Source: CAZFDT01 sp964518335 (GTDB taxonomy: Bacteria > Planctomycetota > Phycisphaerae > Phycisphaerales > Phycisphaeraceae). Taken from it: 10,951 bases of DNA. How positions within the stretch are numbered: the first letter of the stretch is position 1; every line of letters begins with the position of its first letter. The position numbers and the translations under genes are program-made. The notes beneath the pieces are model-generated. The model was not told the DNA's origin. It saw only the letters and a list, made by a program, of their open reading frames with translations, and did no database searches. Location: the NCBI GenBank assembly GCA_964518335.1, contig CAZFDT010000122.1, positions 1-10,951 on the forward strand, in the 5' to 3' direction. Of the stretch, positions 1 to 6,898 are shown piece by piece.

Positions 1-799
1 CGCTGGTGTCGCCCAGGTGGTACTCGAAGAACGCCTCCTGCAGCGTGACGATCTGATCGTCGCGCTCGTCGCCCTTGCGCGTGTCGATGTCGGTGGCGTT
101 GAACTCGCGCAGCTTGAGGTAGTTGTAGTTGAACACCGGCGTGATGCGCACCAGCCAATCGACCGGGCGGAAGGCCGTCATGCCCTGGAAGATGTCGAAC
201 GTCAGCAGCATGGTCTGGCTGACGAAGGTCTGCTCGCCGTCGCCGAAGAAGTCGAACTTGCCCGGATCGCCCGCCGACACGCCCGAGGGCGTGGGCAGCT
301 TGCGCATGTTGAAGAGCGTGTCCGAAACGGCCGTAACGTTGAGGAAGATGTCCTCCCCGATGATCGGGTAGTCGCCCTTGAGCACGCTGCGGTCGTAGGG
401 GTTGAGCGGATGGCCCAGCGTGTAGGGGATGTCGCCGGTCTGCACGTTCATGAACACGGGCGGTTCGAGCTGGGCCCCGCGGCCGTAGCGGTCCCACTTG
501 GGCCAGCCGATGCGCCAACGATCGGGCACGGCGATGGTCGGGCGCTCGATGATGTTCAGGTGCGTCGGCGGCTGGGCGACGTCGCCGTCGCCGGTGTATC
601 CACCGGGCGTCGTCTGCACGTCGGTGGCGGCGGGACGATCGGCGGGGAACGGCTCGGGCGTTTTCTCCGCTGGCGGGGTCTCCGCGGCCGGCTGCTGCTG
701 CTGCTGTTGACCCGCCCCCGGCCGGCGCGGCGGGCCCTGGGCCTCCGCCATGCCCTGCACGACAATCCACAACGACGCCGCGAGACACGCTCGCCACAC
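1..799 (-). CDS. Exported, probably outer-membrane beta-barrel protein (N-terminal part, runs off the left edge)
   Basis: An open minus-strand frame gives 266 residues before the window edge. With a GTG start at 799 the protein begins with a signal peptide: Arg3, a hydrophobic stretch to about residue 15, and a likely cut after AEA around residue 20. A low-complexity Gln/Pro/Ala/Glu linker follows, with six consecutive Gln at residues 31-36. From about residue 80 there is a folded domain rich in alternating aromatic and hydrophobic segments (VFMNVQTGDIPY, YPIIGEDIFLNVTAVSDTLF, WLVRITPVFNYNYLKLREF). This resembles the start of large Gram-negative outer-membrane barrels. I recognise the style but no named family, and give no substrate. 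The frame is open upstream to about position 940, so other GTG/TTG starts (for example 832 or 829) are possible. An AAGGG-like site lies about 6 nt before 799. It is divergent from the LEPR gene. Confidence 0.72.
   Translation of the reverse strand, partial: MWRACLAASLWIVVQGMAEAQGPPRRPGAGQQQQQQPAAETPPAEKTPEPFPADRPAATDVQTTPGGYTGDGDVAQPPTHLNIIERPTIAVPDRWRIGWPKWDRYGRGAQLEPPVFMNVQTGDIPYTLGHPLNPYDRSVLKGDYPIIGEDIFLNVTAVSDTLFNMRKLPTPSGVSAGDPGKFDFFGDGEQTFVSQTMLLTFDIFQGMTAFRPVDWLVRITPVFNYNYLKLREFNATDIDTRKGDERDDQIVTLQEAFFEYHLGDTS
692..709 (-). repeat. CAG-type codon repeat encoding six glutamines
   Basis: One CAA and five CAG codons (CTG repeats on the plus strand) encode Gln31-36 of the exported protein, just after its signal peptide. 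It lies in a disordered Pro/Ala/Glu-rich linker, so it is probably a spacer between the cleavage site and the folded domain. Such tracts can vary in length by slippage. Confidence 0.6.
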
Positions 800-925
800 G
801 CCGCGCCCTTGATCGAAGCAAGTCCCCAACACCTCGCACCCCAATTCGGCAGAACGCCCGTAAGACCGATGCCAAGCTACCGACGACGACGAGATGATGC
901 AACCGAAAACTGCGCGATTTCTCAC

Positions 926-954
926 TTTACATCCGCGCGGTCATGGGGCATGAT
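926..954 (+). promoter_or_regulatory. Candidate sigma70-type promoter for the LEPR/GlcG gene
   Basis: TTTACA at 926-931 and CATGAT at 949-954 are separated by 17 nt, with 5/6 and 4/6 matches to the -35 and -10 consensus. Transcription would start near 961 and give a leader of about 37 nt before the ATG at 998. A G-rich stretch at 986-991 could serve as the ribosome site. This is pattern matching only, and planctomycete promoters can diverge from the E. coli consensus. Confidence 0.4.
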
Positions 955-997
955 GCACGGGTCGGCCGAAACATCTTTGAGCGAGTGGGGGTGTGGC

Positions 998-2944
998 ATG
1001 AGACTTCGTCGTCTTTGGGCATGGCTGGTTTCACAGCGTCGCGCGAGCGATGATCGCGCGGCGGTGGATGTGATGCCGCCGGTTTTCGAGCCGGTCGAGC
1101 CACGCATTCTGCTGGCGGCGGTCGAGTCGGCCGCCAACGTCGTCGCCCGCGCTCAGCCGCGCCAGCTTGTCAGCGGCAAGGACGCCATCCGCCGCCGCCA
1201 CGTGATGCGAGCCCTCCGCCAGGCCGTGAAACAGGCCCAGCAGGAAGGCGTCGCCGCCACCATCAGCGTCGTCGATCGTGAAGGCAACATCCTGGGCATG
1301 GTGCGCATGGCCGGGGCCAAGACCACCGTCAACATCGACGGCGGCGGCAGCGGCGGCCTCGAAGACATCGTCGATGGACAGGTCTTCACGTCGGTCATCA
1401 GCGCCACCAAGGCCGGCACCGCCGCGTTCCTTTCGACCAACGGCAACGCCTTCACCACACGCACCGCCGGGCAGATCATCCAGACCAACTTCCCGCCCGG
1501 CGTCACTTTCCAGGACGGCGGTCCGCTCTTCGGCGTGCAGTTCTCCAGTCTGCCCACCAGCGACGTCAACCGCCTGCCCCTGGGCATGTCGGCCGACCCC
1601 GGCGGCGTCCCGCTCTACCGACGCGGCAAGCACGTCGGCGGCATCGGCGTCGAAGTGGACGGCCGATACACCATCGATCCCACCGGCGTCGGCGGCCGCG
1701 CCACCATCGAGGAACGCATCGCCCTCGCCGGCCAACTCGGCTTCCAACCTCCCGCCCAGATCCGCGCCGACCAGATCTTCGTCGATGGCATTCGCTTCGA
1801 CTACGCCAACAACCGCGGCCTGCGACTGTCGATCAACGCCCTCGGCAAACTGCCTCGACTCAATCAGCTCGCCAATGCCAACCAACTGGCGTTCCTCGTC
1901 TCGCCCGTCGGCTCGGGCGCGTCCAAATTCAAGCGGGCCACGCTCAACGGCATCCGCGGTGAATCGCCCGACAACGCCGACGCCGACTTCGTCAATGCCT
2001 CGGGCAAGCTCACCTTCCTCGCCGGCGATACTTCCGGGGGCGGGGGTGGCGGCCAGAGGCTCACTGCAGCAAACGTCCGCACCATTCTCAAGCAGGCCCA
2101 CCGCACCAACGCCAATCTCCGCGCCCAGATCCGCAAGGATCGCCCGCAGCAGTCGCAAGTCACCGTCGCCGTGGTCGATCTCAACGGCAACCTGCTGGGC
2201 GCGTTCCGCTCCGCCGACGCACCGGTCTTCGGCTACGACGTGGCCATCCAGAAGGCTCGCAGCGCCGCATTCCTGAGCCGACCCGACGCCAGCCTGCTCC
2301 TGGCCACGCTCGGCGGCGACTTCGTCAACCACATGGTCGCCGCACAGAACCTGGGCGTGAACTTCGACGGCTCCGTCGCCGTCGCCGCTCGCACCATCGG
2401 CGCCCTGGCCCGCGCCAACCTCCCCGACGGCATCCCCGGCAAGCTGCGCGGCCCGCTTTCGACCCTGCCCCCGAACACCTTCAGCGTCTTCAGCACCGGC
2501 CTGCAGACCGCTATTCTTCTTCAGAAACTGGGTGAGTTCGTCGAAGACTTCGCCAACCAGGTCGCCCTCGGCGGCGGCGGCGACGCCGGCGAAGCCGCTG
2601 CACTTGTCGCCTTCCGCGACGGCACCATCGGCGGCGGCAGCGTCAGCGGAACCAACACCACGCCCACCGGCCTGCCCGCCAATAGCTTCGCCAACGGCCT
2701 GCAAATCTTCTCCGGCGGCGTACCCCTCTACAAAAACGGCCAACTCGTCGGCGCCGTGGGCGTCTCCGGCGACGGCATCGAACAGGACGACTTCATCGCC
2801 TTCAGCGGCGCCAAAGGCTTCCAACAGTTCGGCCTGAGCACCCGCCGCGCCGACCGCATCGTCCTCCAGGCCCCCGGCATCGGCGGCAAAGGCATCCGCC
2901 TCCCCTACGTCAAACTCCCCCGCCGCCCCTTCGGCGGGTTCTAG
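998..2944 (+). CDS. LEPR-motif protein with two tandem GlcG/HbpS-like (heme-degrading) domains
   Basis: The 648-residue product starts at ATG 998 after a G-rich site. The basic N-terminus (MRLRRLWAWLVSQRR) and FEPVEPRILLAA at residues 30-41 match the LEPR signature found at the start of many planctomycete surface or exported proteins. Two related halves follow. Residues about 60-255 contain ATISVVDREGNILGMVRM and later GGVPLYRRGKHVGGIGVEVDG. Residues about 355-612 contain VTVAVVDLNGNLLGAFRS and GGVPLYKNGQLVGAVGVSGDG. That repeated layout (helix, VVDxxGNxLG strand, later GGVPLYxxGxxVGxxGVxGDG) is typical of the GlcG/HbpS family (PF03928), usually a single domain of about 130-150 residues. Both halves carry large insertions, and a Gly-rich linker (346-352) separates them. 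Known relatives bind heme or small cofactors; the ligand here is unknown. Probably exported and monocistronic. Confidence 0.85.
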   Translation: MRLRRLWAWLVSQRRASDDRAAVDVMPPVFEPVEPRILLAAVESAANVVARAQPRQLVSGKDAIRRRHVMRALRQAVKQAQQEGVAATISVVDREGNILGMVRMAGAKTTVNIDGGGSGGLEDIVDGQVFTSVISATKAGTAAFLSTNGNAFTTRTAGQIIQTNFPPGVTFQDGGPLFGVQFSSLPTSDVNRLPLGMSADPGGVPLYRRGKHVGGIGVEVDGRYTIDPTGVGGRATIEERIALAGQLGFQPPAQIRADQIFVDGIRFDYANNRGLRLSINALGKLPRLNQLANANQLAFLVSPVGSGASKFKRATLNGIRGESPDNADADFVNASGKLTFLAGDTSGGGGGGQRLTAANVRTILKQAHRTNANLRAQIRKDRPQQSQVTVAVVDLNGNLLGAFRSADAPVFGYDVAIQKARSAAFLSRPDASLLLATLGGDFVNHMVAAQNLGVNFDGSVAVAARTIGALARANLPDGIPGKLRGPLSTLPPNTFSVFSTGLQTAILLQKLGEFVEDFANQVALGGGGDAGEAAALVAFRDGTIGGGSVSGTNTTPTGLPANSFANGLQIFSGGVPLYKNGQLVGAVGVSGDGIEQDDFIAFSGAKGFQQFGLSTRRADRIVLQAPGIGGKGIRLPYVKLPRRPFGGF

Positions 2945-2983
2945 CGAAAGCGCGTGTGGCGCTATATGAAGCGAGTTGGTTTG

Positions 2984-3000
2984 GCCGCCGCCCTGGCGGT
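2984..3000. terminator. Small GC hairpin after the LEPR gene (weak terminator candidate)
   Basis: GCCGCC at 2984-2989 can pair with GGCGGT at 2995-3000 around a five-base loop, 40 nt after the LEPR stop codon. No T-tract follows, so intrinsic termination is uncertain. Sixteen bases of this element (2988-3003) recur exactly downstream of guaA. Confidence 0.25.
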
Positions 3001-3003
3001 GTG
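2988..3003 (+). repeat. 16-bp element shared with the guaA 3' flank, copy 1
   Basis: CCGCCCTGGCGGTGTG occurs here, 44 nt after the LEPR stop, and again at 10872-10887, 13 nt after the guaA stop. It contains the inverted repeat CCGCC/GGCGG. Both copies have the same orientation relative to the upstream gene. It may be a dispersed intergenic or 3'-end element. Confidence 0.5.
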
Positions 3004-3033
3004 GACCGGCGGCTGGGATGTGCCCACCCGCCA

Positions 3034-3051
3034 GCGGCGTCGGGGCGCCGC
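3034..3051 (-). terminator. GC hairpin directly after the Gfo/Idh gene (weak terminator candidate)
   Basis: A perfect 6-bp stem (GCGGCG at 3034-3039, CGCCGC at 3046-3051) with a six-base loop begins 2 nt after the stop codon of the minus-strand oxidoreductase. It lacks a U-tract. Together with the hairpin at 2984-3000 it occupies the 108-bp gap between two convergent genes, where bidirectional termination would be expected. Confidence 0.25.
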
Positions 3052-3052
3052 G

Positions 3053-4063
3053 TCAGTGGCGCTTGGGCCGCGCCGGTTGGCCGGTGCGGGCCGACTCGTA
3101 GATTGCGTCCATGAGCTGGCTCTGGATGATGCCGTTGCGGGGGCTGGTGCGTGGCTCGCACCGGCCCAGAATGGCGTCGATGAAGTTGTGGGTGGGCGAA
3201 GGATGGCCCGACTTGGGGTCGATCGGCGGGTACTTCACCTCCTGATTGCCCTTCCAGACCTTGATCCAACTGCCGCCCCAGGCGTCGATATCGACGCGGC
3301 CGTTGTCGAAGATGAATGACGCATTGCCGCTTCCCACCGGCGCCGGGCAATTGCCGCCGACAGCGATGCTCGCCATCACGCCGTTGGTGAACTTGATGAC
3401 GAACGCCGAGTTGATGTCCACCTTGGTGCCGTGGTTATCGACGAAGGCGAAGACCTCGGCCACGTCGCTCTCGACCGACCAGCACACGCTGTTGAGCAGG
3501 TGGGCGCCCGAGTCGTAGGCCTGCCCGCCGCCGGACAGCGCCGGGTCCTGCCGCCACTTGCCGATCGTCGCCTTCATCCAGCCCTGGCTGAGCACGGCGG
3601 TGACGAGTTCGAGCTTGCCCAGCTCGCCCGAGCGGATGGCGTTGCGCAGGTACGTGAACTCCGGCGAGCACGGGCTGTTGTACCCGATGACGAAGATCTT
3701 GCCGCTGCTCTTGACCTTGTCGGCGAGCTTGTACGCATCGCCCAGGTCCGTGACCATCGGCTTTTCCATGTACACGTGGCAGCCGGCGTCCAGCGCCTGC
3801 ACGCCGTGCTGATAGTGCATGGTGTGCGGCGTGGCGATGAACACCGCGTCGGGCTTGGCCTCCTGGTACATCTTGGCCGCAGCGGTGAACACCGCTGGCT
3901 TGGGCGTCACCTGCGGCAACGCACGGGCGATGAACGCTTCGACCTGCTCGGCCGTCACGTCGCACATCGCTACGAGCTGCACGTCGGGGTGCTCCCGCAA
4001 CCGGCTGGCGTGCGCGCCCATGAACCCGCCGCAACCGAGGAACGCCACTTTGACCTTGCTCAT
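3053..4063 (-). CDS. Gfo/Idh/MocA family NAD(P)-dependent oxidoreductase
   Basis: The 336-residue product has the normal length for the family. The N-terminal Rossmann fold shows GCGGFMG at residues 10-16 for dinucleotide binding and the family lysine in MEKPMVTD (EKP at 100-102). The C-terminal alpha/beta domain carries GGGQAYDSGAHLLNSVCW, with Asp184 and His188 in the catalytic DxGxH-type position. Members oxidise or reduce hydroxyls of sugars, inositols and their derivatives; the substrate cannot be read from the sequence. The gene is second in a minus-strand operon, 18 nt after the isomerase/epimerase at 4082-4975. It has its own GGAG site 9 nt before the ATG. The pairing fits sequential steps of a sugar or cyclitol pathway. 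There is no signal peptide, so it is cytosolic. Confidence 0.93.
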   Translation of the reverse strand: MSKVKVAFLGCGGFMGAHASRLREHPDVQLVAMCDVTAEQVEAFIARALPQVTPKPAVFTAAAKMYQEAKPDAVFIATPHTMHYQHGVQALDAGCHVYMEKPMVTDLGDAYKLADKVKSSGKIFVIGYNSPCSPEFTYLRNAIRSGELGKLELVTAVLSQGWMKATIGKWRQDPALSGGGQAYDSGAHLLNSVCWSVESDVAEVFAFVDNHGTKVDINSAFVIKFTNGVMASIAVGGNCPAPVGSGNASFIFDNGRVDIDAWGGSWIKVWKGNQEVKYPPIDPKSGHPSPTHNFIDAILGRCEPRTSPRNGIIQSQLMDAIYESARTGQPARPKRH

Positions 4064-4081
4064 GAATCGAAGCTCCGGGTG

Positions 4082-4975
4082 TTATGCGTGCTGAAGGAAC
4101 TGCAGCGACGCGAGCAGGCCGCGCTGCTCGCCGTCGGTGCTGCCGTTGAAGTTTTCATCTTCGAGTTCGACGCTGACCGCGCCGCCGTAGCCCGCATCGA
4201 CGAGCACCCTGAGCATGCCGGCCCAGGGCGCGACGCCGTGACCGGGGATCGTGTATCGCCACGACCATTCGCCGAAGCCGTGGCCCTTGGTGAACACCGC
4301 CGGCTGCGTGTGCCCGAACTCGTACACGCCATCGGCGAAAAGCTCGGTGTCCTTGCCGTGCACGTGATGCACGTGCGGAGCGAACTCCCGGACAAAGCGC
4401 AGCGGGTCGATGCCCATGCGGATCAGGTGCGACGGGTCGAAGTTCACACCGCACGTGCCCGCGGGCATCTCGCCGATGAAGCGGCGATACGTCTCGGGCG
4501 TGGCGACCAGTGCGGGGAACTTGGGCCGCCCGCCGGGATAGCCCTCGATCACCAGCCGCGGCACGGGCTTGAGCTTGGCGAACCCTTCGCACAGCAGGCG
4601 GTAGCCTTCGACGGCGTGGCCGAACGCCGCATCGCGCGCTTCGCTGTCATCGCCGGGGAAGATCACGACGAAAAGGTTGCGCACGCCCAGGGGCACGACC
4701 TGCGTCACGTAGGCCAGGCTCGCTTCGACTGCCGCCCGACGTTTGCCGGCGTCCGACGACGCCAGGTCCGCCCACTTCTGCGGCAGATCGACTGACCCCA
4801 GTTGCAGCCCGGCGTCGAGCGCCTGCTGAAGCTGGGCCGGCTCCAGCGCCCCCACGTCCAGGGCCTCGAAACCGTTGGCCTTGGCGAAGCGGATCACCGC
4901 GGGCAGGTCCTTCTGCCACTCCGACCAGCCGCGGCGAAACCCGATGGGGAACGAACCGGTACGTGTGCGTGCCAT
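4082..4975 (-). CDS. Sugar phosphate isomerase/epimerase, AP-endonuclease-2-type TIM barrel
   Basis: The 297-residue protein belongs to the xylose-isomerase-like TIM-barrel superfamily (PF01261). The four expected metal-ligand positions can be seen: Glu144 (LVIEGYPG), Asp180 in VNFDPSH, His206 in HHVHGKD and Glu270 in VELEDEN. The start is ATG at 4975, giving MARTRTGSFPIGF. The frame continues 48 codons upstream to 5119, but that extension is Arg-rich, has no domain character and would fill the divergent promoter region. A GAG/GGGAG stretch lies 6-12 nt upstream of the chosen ATG. First gene of the operon with the Gfo/Idh/MocA oxidoreductase. The likely role is isomerisation or epimerisation of a keto-sugar or cyclitol intermediate (IolE/IolI-like chemistry); substrate unknown. 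Confidence 0.9.
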   Translation of the reverse strand: MARTRTGSFPIGFRRGWSEWQKDLPAVIRFAKANGFEALDVGALEPAQLQQALDAGLQLGSVDLPQKWADLASSDAGKRRAAVEASLAYVTQVVPLGVRNLFVVIFPGDDSEARDAAFGHAVEGYRLLCEGFAKLKPVPRLVIEGYPGGRPKFPALVATPETYRRFIGEMPAGTCGVNFDPSHLIRMGIDPLRFVREFAPHVHHVHGKDTELFADGVYEFGHTQPAVFTKGHGFGEWSWRYTIPGHGVAPWAGMLRVLVDAGYGGAVSVELEDENFNGSTDGEQRGLLASLQFLQHA

Positions 4976-5153
4976 GGTGAACTCGAGCTCCCGAACCGGG
5001 CGACATGCTATCGATCCTGCGCCGGGACGCAATGTGGACCGTCGCGGCTTTTGATCGGGTCCGCGCCGTCGCCTGTCGCCCCGCCGTCGCCCGGTTGCAT
5101 TTCCCCGGCACGTTGTCACACTGGCGCAACATCACCCCTTATGGAGTTTTGTT
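4976..5153. promoter_or_regulatory. Divergent intergenic region between two isomerase/epimerase operons
   Basis: These 178 bp separate ATG 4975 (minus) and ATG 5154 (plus) and should hold both promoters and any shared operator. The plus gene has a clear GGAG site 7 nt before its ATG. For the minus gene, a weak TTGCGT-N16-TAGCAT pair can be read about 50 nt upstream; I see no convincing plus-strand promoter. CGCCGTCGCC is directly repeated at 5064-5073 and 5082-5091, 18 nt apart. GTTG...CAAC half-sites flank an 11-nt core near 5112-5130. Either could be an operator, but both are weak. Confidence 0.4.
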
Positions 5154-6191
5154 ATGGCACGCCCCGTCACGCTCTTCACCGGCCAGTGGGCCGACCTGCC
5201 CTTCGAAACCATCTGCCAGAAGGCCAAATCGTTCGGCTACGACGGGCTCGAACTCGCCTGCTGGGGCGACCACTTCGACGTCGATCGCGCCCTCAAGGAC
5301 AAGGGCTACTGCAACAATCGTCTCGACATCCTCCGCGACCACGGCCTGGATGTCTTCGCCATCAGCTCGCACCTCGTCGGCCAGGCCATCTGCGACCGCA
5401 TCGACGAACGCCACAAGCTCATCCTTCCGCCCGACGTCTGGGGCGACGGCGAACCCGAAGGCGTCCGCAAACGCGCCGCTCAGAAAATGATCGACACCGG
5501 CAAGGCCTGCCGACTCCTCATGGACGCCAAGGCCAAGTCCCACGGCTCGAAGAAGAAACTTCCCGGCGTGGTCAACGGATTCACCGGGTCGAGCATCTGG
5601 CACAGCATCTACGCCTTCCCCCCCACCGGCCAGGACTACTGGGACAAGGGCTTCAAGGACTTCGCCAAACGCTTCAAGCCCATCCTCGACGCCTTCGACA
5701 AGCTCGACGTGAACTTCGCACTCGAAGTCCACCCCACCGAAATCGCCTTCGACATCGCCAGCGCCGAGCGTGCGATCGCTGCAGTGGACGAGCACAAGCG
5801 CTTCGGCTTCAACTACGACCCCAGCCACCTGGGCTACCAGGGCGTCGATTACGTCCGGTTCATCCGCACCTTCAAGGGCAGAATCTTCCACGCCCACATG
5901 AAGGACGTCTGGTGGGGCCACGGCGACGGCACCGTCGGCGTCTTCGGCGGCCACACCACCTTCGCTGACCCCCGGAGATATTGGGACTTCCGGTCGCTGG
6001 GCCACGGCGACATCAACTTCGAGGAAATCATCGTCGCCCTCAACGACATCGCCTACCAGGGCCCCCTGTCCGTCGAATGGGAAGATTCCCGCATGGCCCG
6101 CGAACACGGCGCCACCGAAGCCGCCGCGTTCGTCAAGAAGATCGACTTCAAGCCCAGCGCCATCGCGTTCGACGCCCAGTTTGATCGGTGA
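5154..6191 (+). CDS. Sugar phosphate isomerase/epimerase (larger xylose-isomerase-like TIM barrel)
   Basis: The 345-residue protein starts MARPVTLFTGQWADLPFETIC at ATG 5154, preceded by GGAG 7 nt upstream. It has the superfamily's metal ligands: Glu191 in LEVHPTE, Asp222 in FNYDPSH, His248 in FHAHMKD and Glu308 in SVEWED. Versions of this length with an insertion between the second and fourth strands (here about residues 85-160, including SIWHSIYAFPPTGQDYW) are common in planctomycete and other sugar-catabolic clusters. Such genes are often called IolE/IolI-like without biochemical proof. It is paralogous in fold to the product at 4082-4975 but clearly different in sequence. It is cytosolic. 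Transcribed away from the isomerase/oxidoreductase operon, so the three genes probably serve one pathway. It ends 19 nt before the toxin-antitoxin pair. Confidence 0.92.
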   Translation: MARPVTLFTGQWADLPFETICQKAKSFGYDGLELACWGDHFDVDRALKDKGYCNNRLDILRDHGLDVFAISSHLVGQAICDRIDERHKLILPPDVWGDGEPEGVRKRAAQKMIDTGKACRLLMDAKAKSHGSKKKLPGVVNGFTGSSIWHSIYAFPPTGQDYWDKGFKDFAKRFKPILDAFDKLDVNFALEVHPTEIAFDIASAERAIAAVDEHKRFGFNYDPSHLGYQGVDYVRFIRTFKGRIFHAHMKDVWWGHGDGTVGVFGGHTTFADPRRYWDFRSLGHGDINFEEIIVALNDIAYQGPLSVEWEDSRMAREHGATEAAAFVKKIDFKPSAIAFDAQFDR

Positions 6192-6195
6192 GACG

Positions 6196-6204
6196 TGATA
6201 TAAT
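6196..6204 (+). promoter_or_regulatory. Extended -10 promoter (TGATATAAT) for a probably leaderless toxin-antitoxin mRNA
   Basis: TGA at 6196-6198 followed by perfect TATAAT at 6199-6204 forms an extended -10 element. There is no good -35 at normal spacing: 6176-6181 reads CCAGTT. A start site about 7 nt downstream falls on the A of the ATG at 6211, so the transcript would have no leader. No ribosome-binding site exists upstream of that ATG, which agrees. The element overlaps no coding sequence but begins only 5 nt after the isomerase stop. Confidence 0.6.
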
Positions 6205-6210
6205 AACAAC

Positions 6211-6453
6211 ATGGTGCGCAATGCCCGGACAATCACAGGTCGCCTGATCGGCCCGCGAACGGTGGAGTTGGACGAGGCAGTCGAGCTAACGGATCAGTTA
6301 GTCGAGGTTCGGGTTTCCGTCGAGGCGGCACCTCACGCAGACTCGATCCGGGCGCTGCTGGACCACATCCACTCCCTGCCTGTTCGTGGCGTTCCAAAAG
6401 TAGAGTTGGATCGTCAACTGCGTGAGGAGCGCGAATCATGGGGTGATTGCTGA
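6211..6453 (+). CDS. VapB-like antitoxin partner of a PIN toxin
   Basis: The 80-residue protein starts MVRNARTITGRLIGPRTVEL at ATG 6211. Its N-terminal half is beta-rich (VELTDQLVEVRVSV), as expected of a small DNA-binding or dimerisation fold. The C-terminus PKVELDRQLREERESWGDC matches the recurring tail (sKxxIDrqixEERdSWd) seen on many small antitoxins encoded just before PIN-domain toxins; that tail normally wraps the toxin. Its stop TGA shares one base with the toxin's ATG (TGATG), so translation is coupled. It probably neutralises the adjacent VapC-like RNase and represses its own promoter. The exact VapB subfamily was not determined. Confidence 0.78.
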   Translation: MVRNARTITGRLIGPRTVELDEAVELTDQLVEVRVSVEAAPHADSIRALLDHIHSLPVRGVPKVELDRQLREERESWGDC

Positions 6454-6860
6454 TGCGGCTTTATCTGGACGCATCGGCGATTATCTACGTAGTTGAAGGT
6501 GACTTGCAGCGCCGACGACATGTGGAGAACGCCATTGCAGCCGCAAACGCTGAAGGGGATGGTGTGATTCTTACCTCCGAACTGTCGCGTCTCGAATGCC
6601 GCGTGAAACCGATTCGGGTGAATGACTTGGACCTGCTCGCCGATTACGACAGCATGCTCGATGGGTCCCGGTATCTGGTCGCACCGGTGTCCCGAACGAT
6701 TATCGACGAGGCAACCCGACTGCGCGCACAGCATGGTTTTAAGATGCCCGACGCCATTCACTTGGCGACTGCACTGATCTGTGGTGCAGATAGGGTGCTG
6801 ACTGGAGACCGCGACATGACCCGCTGCCCCGGCATACATGTGGAATTAGTCTCATCGTAA
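6453..6860 (+). CDS. PIN-domain ribonuclease toxin, VapC family
   Basis: The 135-residue product begins MRLYLDASAIIYVVEG. The PIN acidic residues are in place: Asp6 in YLDASA, Glu43 in TSELSRLE, Asp100 in MPDAIHLATA and Asp119 in LTGDRDM. These bind the metal ions that cut RNA; VapC enzymes typically cleave tRNA or rRNA. The catalytic set looks intact, so the toxin should be active. An upstream in-frame TTG at 6447 exists, but ATG 6453 overlaps the antitoxin stop by one base and begins directly at the first PIN strand. Second gene of a two-gene toxin-antitoxin operon. Confidence 0.9.
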   Translation: MRLYLDASAIIYVVEGDLQRRRHVENAIAAANAEGDGVILTSELSRLECRVKPIRVNDLDLLADYDSMLDGSRYLVAPVSRTIIDEATRLRAQHGFKMPDAIHLATALICGADRVLTGDRDMTRCPGIHVELVSS

Positions 6861-6898
6861 GCCGCGGAAGCGGAGGCCGGTCTTCAGGCCCGCAAGCC

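Noticed and set aside
17..997. Plus-strand extension of the LEPR protein by 327 codons upstream of ATG 998
   Set aside because: The extension is Arg/Val/Gly-rich with no domain character, lies opposite a convincing exported protein, and the LEPR signature belongs near a protein's N-terminus.
1031..2824. Minus-strand frame of 597 codons opposite the LEPR gene
   Set aside because: Ala/Gly/Asp/Glu-rich antisense shadow caused by high GC at third positions; the plus strand has the recognisable repeated domains.
3431..4795. Plus-strand frame of 454 codons opposite the Gfo/Idh and isomerase genes
   Set aside because: It spans two well-supported minus-strand genes and their junction, and its composition is that of an antisense shadow.
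4976..5119. 48-codon N-terminal extension of the minus-strand isomerase
   Set aside because: Arg-rich with no domain match, and it would remove the divergent promoter region; the ATG at 4975 fits the family start.
5139..6236. Minus-strand frame of 365 codons opposite the larger isomerase
   Set aside because: Antisense of a gene with all expected catalytic residues; no motifs of its own.
6447..6452. TTG start two codons upstream of VapC
   Set aside because: ATG 6453 overlaps the antitoxin stop in the usual coupled manner and begins directly at the PIN fold.
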